NCBI RefSeq assembly: GCF_019038435.1
Contig: NZ_JAGPOX010000065.1
Span: 1-50,737, forward strand
Length of the DNA stretch: 50,737 nucleotides
From: Nocardia alni
Lineage (GTDB): Bacteria > Actinomycetota > Actinomycetes > Mycobacteriales > Mycobacteriaceae
Direction of reading: 5' to 3'
Of this stretch, positions 24,637 to 32,624 are shown piece by piece. Made by a program: the position numbers and the translations under genes. Below the pieces are notes generated by a model, which was given only the letters and a program-made list of their open reading frames with translations, was not told the origin of the DNA and searched no databases. Positions within the stretch are counted from its first letter, which is position 1. Each line of letters begins with the position of its first letter.

Positions 24637-26079
24637 TCAGACGGTGATCGTCTGGTATTCGGTGTACTGGCCGATGCCGACCGCGCCGTACTCGCGTCCG
24701 ATCCCGCTGGCCTTGAAACCGCCGAAGGGGCCGTCGAATCCGATCGCCGCGCCGTTGACGGTGACCGTACCCGTGCGGATGCGGCGCGCCACCGCCAGGG
24801 CGGCGTCCGTGTCCGCCGACCACACGCCGCCGGACAGGCCGTACTCGGAATCGTCGGCGATGCGGATCGCGTCCGCCACGTCGTCGTAGGCGATCACGAC
24901 CAGGACGGGGCCGAAGATCTCCTCCTGCGCGATCCGCATATCCGGTCGAACGTCGGCGAAAACCGTTGGGGTGACGTAGAAGCCGTCCTCCAGACCCGGA
25001 GGCACCTGTGGTCCGCCGCAGACGACGCGCGCGCCCTCGCGGATGCCGATCTCGATGTAGTCACGGACGCGCTGCTGCTGCTCGAGCCGGATCATCGGGC
25101 CGATGAACGTGTCGGGATCCCGCGGATCGCCGACGCGCAGGGAACTCACCAGCGCTCCCAACGCGGTCACGATCTCGTCGTAGCGGCTGCGGGGCGCCAG
25201 GATTCGGGTCTGCGCGATGCATGCCTCGCCGTTGTTGAGCAGCGATCCGAACTTCAGTCCCGCCATGACGGCGTCCAAGTCCGCGTCCGGCAGGATCACC
25301 GCGGCCGATTTGCCGCCCAGTTCCAGGCTCACTCGCTTGAGCTGTTCGCCCGCGATGGCGGCGATGCGGCGGCCGGCGCTGGTCGATCCGGTGAACGCGA
25401 TCTTGTCCACCTCTGGATGCGAGATGAGGTACTCGCTGGTCTCCCGGTCGGCGGGCAGCACGCTGAGCACGCCCGCGGGCAATCCGATCCGGTCCACGAG
25501 TTCGGCGAGCAGGCCCATGCTGAGGGAGTTCTCCGGAGAGACCTTGAGCACCACCGAATTTCCGGCCAGCAGGGCGGGGATGATCTTCGAGGTCGCGGAG
25601 GAGAACGGTGAGTTCCAGGGGATCACGGCCGCCACCACGCCGACCGGTTCGCGGCGTACCAGGCTGCGCGTGCGCGCGTCCGGCTCGGTCGGGGTGAGGG
25701 TCTGCTCCCAGGCGAATTCCTCGGCGGCGCGCAGGTAGGCGTTCGCCTGCCGGGTCAGGCCGGATCGGCCCGCGCGGGTGAACCAGGAGGCCGAACCGTT
25801 CTCCAGCGTGATCAGGTCGGCGATTCGATCGGCATTCTCCTCGCGGAGCGTGGCGAGGCGGCGAAGGACGGCGATGCGCTCGGCCGGGGGAGTGTCGCGC
25901 CACACGCGGTTCTCGAAGGCCGCGCGGGCCGCCGCGACCGCGCGGTCCACGTCGGCGGGCTGTGCCTGGGCGGCGCGTCCGATCACCGACCGGTCGTGCG
26001 GGGAGCGGATGTCCAGCAGGTGTGGGTCGCTCGGGGCGGTCCACGTACCGGCGAGGTAGAGCCGGTCATAGGTGATCAT
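24637..26079 (-). CDS. aldehyde dehydrogenase family protein
   Basis: 480 residues. Conserved blocks in order: VAAVIPWNSPFSSATSKIIPALLAGN, FTGSTSAGRRIA, then LELGGKSAAVILPDADLD with the general-base Glu, NNGEACIAQTRIL with the nucleophilic Cys, EEIFGPVLVVIAYDD, and C-terminal PFGGFKASGIGREYG. It oxidises an aldehyde to the acid with NAD(P). It is convergent with the carboxylic acid reductase and divergent from the TetR gene at 26200. Chemically it reverses the neighbour's reaction, so one could serve to remove aldehydes made in excess. The substrate is not known. Confidence 0.93.
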   Translation of the reverse strand: MITYDRLYLAGTWTAPSDPHLLDIRSPHDRSVIGRAAQAQPADVDRAVAAARAAFENRVWRDTPPAERIAVLRRLATLREENADRIADLITLENGSASWFTRAGRSGLTRQANAYLRAAEEFAWEQTLTPTEPDARTRSLVRREPVGVVAAVIPWNSPFSSATSKIIPALLAGNSVVLKVSPENSLSMGLLAELVDRIGLPAGVLSVLPADRETSEYLISHPEVDKIAFTGSTSAGRRIAAIAGEQLKRVSLELGGKSAAVILPDADLDAVMAGLKFGSLLNNGEACIAQTRILAPRSRYDEIVTALGALVSSLRVGDPRDPDTFIGPMIRLEQQQRVRDYIEIGIREGARVVCGGPQVPPGLEDGFYVTPTVFADVRPDMRIAQEEIFGPVLVVIAYDDVADAIRIADDSEYGLSGGVWSADTDAALAVARRIRTGTVTVNGAAIGFDGPFGGFKASGIGREYGAVGIGQYTEYQTITV

Positions 26080-26122
26080 CGTCTGTTCCTCCGAACCTCT
26101 TCACTATCTGTCACGCTTGTGT

Positions 26123-26157
26123 AGCACTTATTGATACTACTGCTATTCCCAAGTGCT
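26123..26157. promoter_or_regulatory. inverted repeat between ALDH and TetR genes
   Basis: AGCACTT (26123-26129) and AAGTGCT (26151-26157), perfect 7-bp arms 21 bp apart, lie in the 120-bp divergent gap. It may be a TetR operator pair or part of the ALDH leader. Confidence 0.35.
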
Positions 26158-26199
26158 GGTAATCGACCCATGCTCCACACGACTGGTTATGCTCGCGGG

Positions 26200-26742
26200 G
26201 TGAGAGCAGACGCCGAGCGCAACCTGGAGACGCTCCTGCGCACCGCCGCACGCGTGCTCGCCACCGATCCGTCGGCCACCATCGCGAGTATCGCCGCCGC
26301 GGCCGGTGTAGACCGCCGAACCGTCTACCGCCGCTTCGCCTCTCGCGACGAGCTCGAGCAGGCCGTCTACCTGGCCCGCCTCGACGCGATCGAGCAGGCG
26401 ATCGCGGATGCCCGGCTGCGGGAGGCGCCCGTCGCCGTCGCACTGCACCGCTACGTCGAGAACGTCATCGAGGTCAATCGCCGCTGGCCGGTGGACCTCG
26501 ACCGCATGCTGGCCGACCCGGCCATCGGCGCCCGGCGCGACGAATCGGCCCGCGAGGTCGATGCCTTCCTGCGCCGCGCCACCGATGCGGGATTGCTTCG
26601 GCCCGGCCTCCCCGAGCACTGGGCCGCCCGTGTGCTGCCGCAACTCGTGCACGTGCTGATCCGGCAGTTACCGGAGCTGAGTGCGGCGCGTGGGGCCGAT
26701 CTCGTCGTCGAGACACTGTTGCGCGGCGTCGGCACGGCCTGA
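26200..26742 (+). CDS. TetR/AcrR family transcriptional regulator
   Basis: 180 residues from GTG 26200. VRADAERNLETLLRTAARVLATDPSATIASIAAAAGVDRRTVYRRFASRDEL is a textbook TetR N-terminus. The C-terminal helices (VALHRYVENVIEVNRRWPVDLDRML...) form the ligand domain. TATGCT (26188-26193) lies six bases before the GTG, so the transcript is probably leaderless; the alternative ATG 26170 would put that box inside the gene. It is divergent from the aldehyde dehydrogenase and most likely controls it. Confidence 0.88.
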   Translation: MRADAERNLETLLRTAARVLATDPSATIASIAAAAGVDRRTVYRRFASRDELEQAVYLARLDAIEQAIADARLREAPVAVALHRYVENVIEVNRRWPVDLDRMLADPAIGARRDESAREVDAFLRRATDAGLLRPGLPEHWAARVLPQLVHVLIRQLPELSAARGADLVVETLLRGVGTA

Positions 26743-26770
26743 TCCGGCGGCGGCGGCTACGCTCGGTGAA

Positions 26771-26837
26771 CAGTTCGCGCACGTTGCCGCGCGGCATTGC
26801 CTGCATACCGGCATGAGCTGCCAATATGCGTGAACTG
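26771..26837. repeat. imperfect long inverted repeat
   Basis: CAGTTCGCGCACGTTGCC (26771-26788) and the complement of GCCAATATGCGTGAACTG (26820-26837) match at 14 of 18 positions around a 31-nt loop. It lies 29 bp after the TetR stop, in a 297-bp gap without a gene. It could be a terminator or the relic of a small mobile element. Confidence 0.35.
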
Positions 26838-27039
26838 CCGGAACGCTCGTTGATCTGGCCGAATCGCGTGTGGGACCGGGAAGATCGTCGGCCGGGACGC
26901 CATATCATTATCGACCTGGTTTCGGGAAAATACGCGCTGATCTGGGCATATTTCGCCGTGCGCCCCGTCCGATCACAGCCAGGTGTTGGTGCGGCTGATT
27001 CCCCTCGGCCGGCTCCTGCCGGTGGTAGCGTCCCGCGGT

Positions 27040-27969
27040 GTGACAGCCACATCGCGATGGCGGCCTCGGCACGACGATCCGTTGATGATCATGGCGATGG
27101 ATCATCGCGACTCGTTCGGCAAGACCCTGTTCGGCGTGGTGAACGACCAGCCGGATGCGAAACAGGGGGCCGCGATGCGGTCCGCCAAACAGCTGATTTT
27201 CGAGGGATTGCGGGCCGCGGCCGAGCGGCTGACGATCGGTCGGGCGGGATTGCTGGTCGACGAGCAGTACGGCCGGGCGGTGATCGACTCGGTGGCCCGT
27301 CGGACGTCGGTGGTGCTGGCGGTGCCGGTCGAGGCGAGCGGGCACGAATGGTTCACGCTGGCCTTCGGGGACGAGTGGCTCGAACACGTCGAGCGGATTC
27401 GGCCCGACTACGCCAAGGTGCTGGTCCGCGACAACCCCGACTTCGATGCGGACAGTCGCCGCAAACAGCTCTCGGACCTGGCGGTGGTCAGCGACGGGCT
27501 GCGGAAGATCGGCGTGCCGATGCTCTACGAGCTGCTGGTGCCCGCGACCCCGGCGCAACTGGGCAGCGTCGGGGGCGATACCGACCGGTACGACCGGGAT
27601 CTACGTCCAGCCCTGGTAGCGCGGGTCATCGCCGACAATCAGATACACGAGGTGCGGCCCGCGCTGTGGAAGGTCGAGGGTTTCGACACCGTCGAGGGTG
27701 CGCGGCAGGTGGCGGAGCAGGCCGTCGCGGGCGGGCACATCGCCGATTTGATCGTGCTGGGCCGGGACGCGCCCGCCGACCGCCTCGACCGCTGGATCGA
27801 TATCGCTTGCGGTGTACCGGGTTTCGTCGGCTTTGCGATCGGCCGCAGCATCTGGGAGGACCCGATCCGCGATTACGAGGCGTCGGACCGCGGCAGGCAA
27901 GCGGCCGACGAGGCGCGGGCTCGGATCGCCGAACGTTACCTGGGGTTCGTCGAACATTGGCGGCCCTGA
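27040..27969 (+). CDS. DUF2090 domain protein (deoxy-keto-gluconate phosphate aldolase-like)
   Basis: 309 residues from GTG 27040. PLMIMAMDHRDSFGKTLFG at the N-terminus, LLVDEQYGRAVIDSV, then LAVPVEASGH, PDYAKVLVRDNPD, MLYELLVPATPAQL and ALWKVEGFD outline the TIM-barrel of the DUF2090 family, which forms the C-terminal half of IolC-type proteins linked to 2-deoxy-5-keto-gluconate 6-phosphate cleavage. Here it stands alone, without the kinase half and without inositol genes nearby, so the substrate is open. TAGCGT just before the GTG suggests a leaderless start. The longer frame from 26983 lacks a ribosome site. Confidence 0.75.
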   Translation: MTATSRWRPRHDDPLMIMAMDHRDSFGKTLFGVVNDQPDAKQGAAMRSAKQLIFEGLRAAAERLTIGRAGLLVDEQYGRAVIDSVARRTSVVLAVPVEASGHEWFTLAFGDEWLEHVERIRPDYAKVLVRDNPDFDADSRRKQLSDLAVVSDGLRKIGVPMLYELLVPATPAQLGSVGGDTDRYDRDLRPALVARVIADNQIHEVRPALWKVEGFDTVEGARQVAEQAVAGGHIADLIVLGRDAPADRLDRWIDIACGVPGFVGFAIGRSIWEDPIRDYEASDRGRQAADEARARIAERYLGFVEHWRP

Positions 27970-28149
27970 TCCGGATCGCCCCGGTGGCGCGGTCGCCGAC
28001 CGACCCCCAGCGCACGGCGGTCACGCACCGGGTGACCGGCGGGGTGGCGATGACGAGGCGGCGATGAAACGCACCGCGACACGCGGATGAAGGTTCAACC
28101 GGGATATATCCTCTCGCTACGTGACAGATTATCGGCGGAAGTGGTGATC

Positions 28150-28827
28150 ATGACTTCGCACGTTCCCGCAATCAGCGCAAAATGGGTACGGATGTTCCGT
28201 TTTGTTTATGACCATGTATCGTCGTTCTACGACTCGGGGCAACGCCATATGATTCCCTTCAAGAAGATGGCGGTGACCGAGCTGAACCTCGAGCCCGGCG
28301 ATCGCGTCATCGTATTATGCTGCGGGACGGGTCTGGAGTTCCCTTTCATCCAGAAATGCATCGGCCCGGAGGGGAAAATTCTCGGCATCGACTGGTCGGG
28401 TGGCATGCTGGCACGGGCTCAGCGCAGGATCGAGGACAACGGCTGGTCCAACGTCCAGTTGTTCGAAGGCGACGTGACCGCACTGCCGGAGAGCCTGGTC
28501 CCGCCAGCGTCCTACGACGCGGGGATATGCACGCTGGGCCTGTCGATCCTCGGCGAGCCCGACAAAGCCTTCCGCACACTGAAGAATGCCGTTGGCAAAG
28601 ACGGGAAGATAGTCATCGGTGATGTCTGTTCGTTCTCCGGCCGAAAAGCATTTCTGAACCCGTTCAACACCCTGATCGATCTCATAGCGGGCAATACCCA
28701 CCGCAGCTTGGCGCGCAGCCGAGCATTCGCCGAATCCGTACATTCGGATCTGATGAACGCGAAGCTCGCATGGTATCTGGGTGGTTCCTATTACATCGTA
28801 TCGGGCCGGACTCTCGGTGATTGGTGA
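28150..28827 (+). CDS. class I SAM-dependent methyltransferase
   Basis: 225 residues. VYDHVSSFYDSGQRHMIPFKKMAV leads into VIVLCCGTGLEFPFI, a SAM-binding motif I in which the usual Asp-hydrophobic-Gly is Leu-Cys-Cys-Gly. GIDWSGGMLARAQRR is motif II, LFEGDVTALP motif III, and CTLGLSILGEPDKAFRTLKNAVGKDGKIVIGD the post-motif region. The overall order is of the UbiE/PmtA type that methylates quinones or lipids. Codon usage is slightly less GC-rich than its neighbours, which may indicate recent arrival. It is followed at 80 bp by the SRPBCC gene. Confidence 0.82.
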   Translation: MTSHVPAISAKWVRMFRFVYDHVSSFYDSGQRHMIPFKKMAVTELNLEPGDRVIVLCCGTGLEFPFIQKCIGPEGKILGIDWSGGMLARAQRRIEDNGWSNVQLFEGDVTALPESLVPPASYDAGICTLGLSILGEPDKAFRTLKNAVGKDGKIVIGDVCSFSGRKAFLNPFNTLIDLIAGNTHRSLARSRAFAESVHSDLMNAKLAWYLGGSYYIVSGRTLGDW

Positions 28828-28907
28828 TCGGACCGTCGCTGAACGTGCGTCGAAGAATGGGCGTCCACGGTTTACGCGAGAGCGAGCCGTATGACAGGGT
28901 AACGACC

Positions 28908-29369
28908 ATGACGACAGAGCGGTTCGAGGTCCAGCGGGAGATCGCGGCGGATCCGGCGAAGATATTCGCGCTACTGTGTGACCCCCGTGGTCACGTGGCG
29001 ATCGACAGTTCGGGGATGCTCCAATCCGCCGACGGCGCTCCGGTGCGACAGGTGAGCGACGAATTCGTCGTGCACATGGACCGGGAGGCGCTGGGCGACC
29101 TCCCGATGGGCAAGTACGACGTGACGGTGATCATCACCCGATTCGAGCAGGACGCCCTCATCGAATGGACGATCTCCGGCGCAATCCAGCCGCCGATCAA
29201 GCATCTGTACGGCTATCGACTCGAGCCCAGCGAGGCCGGCACCCGTGTGACGTCCTACTACGACTGGAGCCAGATCGATGAACGATACCGGGCCGCGGGC
29301 ATCTTCCCGGTGATTCCGGAGGCGGCCTTGCGCGCGACTCTCGGCATCCTCGCCAGGAACGTGCAGTAG
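28908..29369 (+). CDS. SRPBCC family protein (polyketide cyclase/START-like)
   Basis: 153 residues from ATG 28908 (after ACAGGGTAACGACC). FEVQREIAADPAKIFALLCDPRGHVAIDSSG, then YDVTVIITRFEQDALIEWTISG and GTRVTSYYDWSQID follow the helix-grip fold of SRPBCC proteins, which bind hydrophobic ligands or act as cyclases. It probably belongs with the methyltransferase just upstream. Ligand unknown. The longer frame from 28821 overlaps the methyltransferase and has no ribosome site. Confidence 0.82.
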   Translation: MTTERFEVQREIAADPAKIFALLCDPRGHVAIDSSGMLQSADGAPVRQVSDEFVVHMDREALGDLPMGKYDVTVIITRFEQDALIEWTISGAIQPPIKHLYGYRLEPSEAGTRVTSYYDWSQIDERYRAAGIFPVIPEAALRATLGILARNVQ

Positions 29370-29394
29370 CAAGGACTCGGACACAGCTTTCCGT

Positions 29395-29413
29395 CCCGCA
29401 GCAAGGCTGCGGG
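29395..29413 (+). terminator. hairpin terminator candidate after the SRPBCC gene
   Basis: Stem CCCGCAGC/GCTGCGGG with a 3-base loop, 26 bp past the stop. The rest of the 347-bp gap to 29717 holds no gene that I can support. Confidence 0.5.
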
Positions 29414-29716
29414 TGTTCATGCGGGTGACGGTAGCCTCGATCGGCCGTGGTCGATGCGTGAGGCGGCGGCCCGTGCAAGACCTCCACAAGTGGGGCATGT
29501 GGTCGGTTGACCGTTTCGGTACTCGGCGGCAGGGCCTGCATTCGCGGGTTGCGGATCCGAGTAGGAGACGTGCTGGAACCGCTGGCCGCTGGTGAGACCG
29601 AGGCTCGACCCTCACGGATTACCCGTATCTGGAGCGTGAGGACATCCCCGCCTGTCTGGTGTTTCGGTGATGGGGACTGCCCTCAGGCAGGGCCTGCACG
29701 GGTTATGGTTGGTGGC

Positions 29717-30055
29717 ATGGCATCACCCGAGTTGTTCAGATCATCAGCGCGTCCCGCGTTTGTCGCTGCCTCGACTCCACGAGCCATCCACGATGCACTG
29801 GTCGGCGACGAGCAAGCAGAGTTCGCTCGCCGCTACGGCCAGGAAATGGCCAGCGCGGCCGAGTCACTGGACCTGACGGGTGTGCTGGCAGTGTTAGCCA
29901 CCTTCAGCGCGATAGCCGAAACCACCCAACGCCACGGCGCAGACGACCATCTTCGAATGCTCGCGCAGGTCGAGAATCTCCAACAGGGCCACGCTGTGCC
30001 CACTATCGGTGCGGCCGAGCACCGAGCGGAGATCAACGCCAAACTCGGCCGATAA
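29717..30055 (+). CDS. DUF6247-type antitoxin-like protein
   Basis: 112 residues starting MASPELFRSSARPAF. ALVGDEQAEFARRYGQEMASAAESLDLTGVLAVLATFSAIAET resembles the small DUF6247 proteins that precede RelE/ParE-like genes in nocardiae; the family name is from memory. TATGGT (29704-29709) lies seven bases before the ATG, which suggests leaderless transcription. Seven bases after the stop a RelE-like frame begins, so the pair forms a two-gene unit of toxin-antitoxin layout. Its partner is broken, leaving this gene as an orphan antitoxin candidate. Confidence 0.6.
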   Translation: MASPELFRSSARPAFVAASTPRAIHDALVGDEQAEFARRYGQEMASAAESLDLTGVLAVLATFSAIAETTQRHGADDHLRMLAQVENLQQGHAVPTIGAAEHRAEINAKLGR

Positions 30056-30062
30056 GGCCGGG

Positions 30063-30317
30063 ATGTACCGCTACGAGATCGTCGATGATGCACGCGCACA
30101 GGTCGACGGCCTACCTACAGACGTACTGGTGCACTACGCGGAGCTGATCGCATTCCTCGAGCTGACCCCGTGGGAGGGGCCTCCCTAACGGGAGGACAAA
30201 CCCGACGGTGCCATGCGCAGGATGATCTTCGGTCCAGACGGTGGAGGCTTGGTCGTGTACGTGGTCTTGGAACAGGACCGCCGCGTGGTCGTGGTCAGTG
30301 TGACCTGGGTCGGCTGA
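30063..30317 (+). pseudogene. RelE/ParE-like toxin partner with an in-frame stop codon
   Basis: ATG 30063 follows AAGGCCGGG and reads MYRYEIVDDARAQVDGLP, LIAFLELTPWEGPP, then TAA at 30186-30188. The same frame goes on REDKPDGAMRRMIFG and VVYVVLEQDRRVVVVSVTWVG to a natural stop at 30315-30317. The 84-codon length and the C-terminal strand pattern fit a small RelE-fold ribonuclease of the kind paired with DUF6247. Relatives usually have Tyr or Asn after the Pro-Pro; TAC to TAA is one base. So a single nonsense change seems to have inactivated the toxin. Confidence 0.6.
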
Positions 30318-30443
30318 CAACCGCCTTGCAGTGCGGACGCCACTGCTGGCGCAGCGCCTTCCGGTGGTGTCACTGCCAGTGAGAGCGATGACGGCCTGCT
30401 TAACTGTGTCCGGAGGGGTTTGACACCTTTGGGCACTTTGGGA

Positions 30444-30746
30444 GTGTCCATGTGAATGAGGTTAGCCCTCATCGCTTGGCGGACCAGCGGTCAGGCCCAC
30501 CCCGTGGATGGGTGGTGTTGGTATGTATGGAGTCTCCTCGGCCGCCGGCCAAAGCGAAGCGCTCAATAGTCAGCGCACCCACGCGCTTCGGGGACCGCTT
30601 GAATGCTGGCGCGGATGTAGGTCGGTTTGTCCGGTGCGCTACGAGGGCGGGAGGGTGCGATTCCTCCAGCCACTCACCAGAACCGCATGCACGGTTCAAG
30701 GCGGCCGGGGCCGGAATCCGAGCGTTACGCCACCGCGCCAGTCCCC
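30444..30746 (+). ncRNA. highly structured non-coding element, HEARO/omega-RNA-like or intron-like
   Basis: No gene fits this stretch, yet it holds a row of stems on the plus strand: ATGAGG/CCTCAT (30456-30472, loop TTAGC), CCACCC/GGGTGG (30497-30515), GAAGCGC/GCGCTTC (30556-30589), GGAGG/CCTCC (30650-30667), GAACCG/CGGTTC (30680-30697) and an outer GGGG/CCCC (30707-30746). The 5' edge is GTGAATGAGG, which includes GTGA and ATGA, the reported 5' boundary of HEARO elements. The first hairpin with its TTAGCCCT loop side recalls IscB omega RNA. No iscB gene follows. Alternatives are a group II intron 3' relic or a terminator array of the flanking genes. Confidence 0.35.
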
Positions 30747-30749
30747 GAC

Positions 30750-31283
30750 CTACTCGGCCCCGGTTGACATCAGAGGTCGCGCCCGGCTGACGCCGTAGCC
30801 ACCGGGAGTGTCCGCGCCATAACGGGCGATCTCGCGCTCGAGGTCCAGTGGGGTGTCGATGTATGGGGTCTTTGTGGTCTCGTCGAACTGATCGGATGGC
30901 AGGATCCAGGCGATTTCGAACTCCAAGCCATCCGGGTCGTGAGCGTAGAGCGATTTCGTCGTGTTGTGGTCGATCGCACTGATCAGGGCACCGGCGTCGG
31001 TGAGTCGTTTCGCCAGTTCGTCGAGGTTGCGCAGTGTCTCGACCTCCCATGCCAAGTGGTACAGGCCGACGGTACCGGTTCCCGCTGTGGAGTTTCCGCC
31101 TTGTGCGCTGACGCTCATCAATCCGAGGTCGTGATCGTTCGTCGAGCCGTCGGCCCGCAGGAAAACCGCTTTCGCACCCATGTCGAATACGACCTCGAAA
31201 TGAAGGACCTCTCGGTAGAAGGCGGCGCTGCGCGCAACGTCCCGGACGTACAGAACAGCATGGTTCAGCCGATGGATGGCCAT
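30750..31283 (-). CDS. VOC family protein (glyoxalase/dioxygenase superfamily)
   Basis: 177 residues. MAIHRLNHAVLYVRDVARSAAFYREVLHFE is the first beta-alpha-beta-beta-beta unit; GLYHLAWEVETLRNLDELAKRLTDAG is the second; YAHDPDGLEFEIAWI supplies the final Glu ligand. With the His of LNHAVL and the His of YHLAWE this gives a complete His-His-Glu metal site as in extradiol dioxygenases and related isomerases. It may act with the ring-cleavage operon to its right, from which it diverges. Its stop codon lies four bases from the structured element. Confidence 0.88.
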   Translation of the reverse strand: MAIHRLNHAVLYVRDVARSAAFYREVLHFEVVFDMGAKAVFLRADGSTNDHDLGLMSVSAQGGNSTAGTGTVGLYHLAWEVETLRNLDELAKRLTDAGALISAIDHNTTKSLYAHDPDGLEFEIAWILPSDQFDETTKTPYIDTPLDLEREIARYGADTPGGYGVSRARPLMSTGAE

Positions 31284-31754
31284 GAATGTACCTCTCTTGA
31301 AGGCTTGTCTTCGATAAGGGAAAGGTCGTGACGTGTCAGGTCGAATTGCCCGAGGTTCATGTGCGTTCTGTGATGCACCTCGCCTTCATGGCTCTGACCT
31401 CAATTCTTACGATTTGTCTGTAACGCCATCATGCGCCGATTTGGAGAGTCGTACAAAAGGCACACAGGTGTGCGCGGCAGACACGAATGGACGTGATGCA
31501 CGACAGCGCGGCAAAGCCGGCGATGGCGGCTGCGGCAGGCCCGGGTGCTACGAGGGCGATGAGGCGAACTGAACGGCATGGAAGTTCCGCGATCCCGGCA
31601 CACCGGTGCCGCCGGGTTGGACCGAATGCGCCGGCTGCTCGAAGCTGTGGTCGAGCACGGCCGCGGCATCGATTCTGACGTTTTCATCATTTTCTCTTGA
31701 CGGAGAACCTGATCGTGTCTGATGATTTGATCAACTACAGTCGTGGAGGTAGCT
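31284..31754. other. 471-bp gap with a possible IclR-like fragment
   Basis: A 40-codon frame at 31578-31700 on the plus strand contains GLDRMRRLLEAVVEHGRGI, which resembles the start of IclR regulators, but it stops soon after and has no wing or effector domain. It may be the relic of an earlier regulator of the ring-cleavage operon. TTGACG at 31697-31702 could be the -35 box of that operon. Otherwise nothing is recognised. Confidence 0.3.
31719..31734. promoter_or_regulatory. operator CTGAT-N6-ATCAA before the ring-cleavage operon
   Basis: CTGATGATTTGATCAA lies 20 bp before the hydrolase GTG and overlaps the expected -10/+1 region. It agrees with the site upstream of the TetR gene (36066-36081) in CTGATG...TGATCA. 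Binding here would block transcription. Confidence 0.5.
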
Positions 31755-32624
31755 GTGACATCTATCGGCAAGAGCGTCGGGGCTGGGCGGACTGTCCGAG
31801 TCGGAGAGCGTGAGATCTTCGTCGGCGAGGCGGGTTCCGGTCCGGCGGTGGTGCTGTTGCACGGCGGTGGTCCAGGCGCTTCGGGGTGGTCCAACTATTC
31901 GCGCAACGTCGAGGTGCTCGCGCAGCGATTTCGCGTGATCGTGCCCGATATGCCGGGCTATGGCCGGTCTTCGAAGCAACTCGATCAGTCCGATCCGTTC
32001 GGCGACCTGGCCCGCTCGGTCGGTGGCCTGCTCGACCAGCTCGAGGTGCCCAGCGCCCATCTGGTCGGAAATTCGTACGGCGGCGCTGCCGCGCTGCGTT
32101 TGGCGATGGATCGACCGGAGAAGGTGGGCCGGATGGTCCTGATGGGGCCCGGCGGTGTGGGGACCACCCGTGCGCTGCCCACCAAGGGCCTGCAGGAATT
32201 GCTCGCGTACTACGGCGGCAGCGGCCCGAGCCGGGATAAGCTCGAACGGTTCATTCGCGAGTATCTGGTATTCGACGGCACTGCCGTCTCCGATGAGGTC
32301 ATCGACCAGCGCTATCAGGCCAGCCTCGATCCCGAGGTCGTTGCGAATCCGCCGCTGCGACGTCCGTCCGGCCCGCTGGCGCTGCGCACTGTGTGGCGGA
32401 TGGATTTCACCCGGGACGCCCGGCTGCGTAAGGTCGCCCACCCGACCCTGGTGATGTGGGGTGCGCAGGACAAAGTCAACCGCCCCGAGGGGGGCCGGAT
32501 GCTCGCCGCCGCGATGCCCAACTGCGATCTGTACTTGGCCGCCGATACCGGGCACTGGGTGCAATGGGAGCGAGCGGACCTGTTCAACTCCGTGGCCGCC
32601 GCGTTCCTCGAGGAAAAATCGTGA
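31755..32624 (+). CDS. alpha/beta hydrolase, meta-cleavage-product hydrolase (MhpC/HsaD/BphD type)
   Basis: 289 residues. Splits the C-C bond of the ring-opened product made by an extradiol dioxygenase. VVLLHGGGPGASGWSNYSRN is the family's oxyanion region, LVGNSYGGAAALRLA the nucleophile elbow (Ser), MWGAQDKVNRPEGG the Asp and ADTGHWVQWERADLFN the His. GTG 31755 sits five bases after GGAGGT. First gene of a three-gene operon: its stop overlaps the next start (GTGA). Whether the substrate derives from phenylpropionate, a sterol ring or another aromatic cannot be told from sequence. Confidence 0.92.
   Translation: MTSIGKSVGAGRTVRVGEREIFVGEAGSGPAVVLLHGGGPGASGWSNYSRNVEVLAQRFRVIVPDMPGYGRSSKQLDQSDPFGDLARSVGGLLDQLEVPSAHLVGNSYGGAAALRLAMDRPEKVGRMVLMGPGGVGTTRALPTKGLQELLAYYGGSGPSRDKLERFIREYLVFDGTAVSDEVIDQRYQASLDPEVVANPPLRRPSGPLALRTVWRMDFTRDARLRKVAHPTLVMWGAQDKVNRPEGGRMLAAAMPNCDLYLAADTGHWVQWERADLFNSVAAAFLEEKS

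Noticed and set aside
30640..30680. tRNA-like T-arm (GGAGG...CCTCC followed by ACTCACCA)
   Set aside because: The loop is not TTCRANT, and no matching acceptor strand, D-arm or anticodon arm lies upstream.
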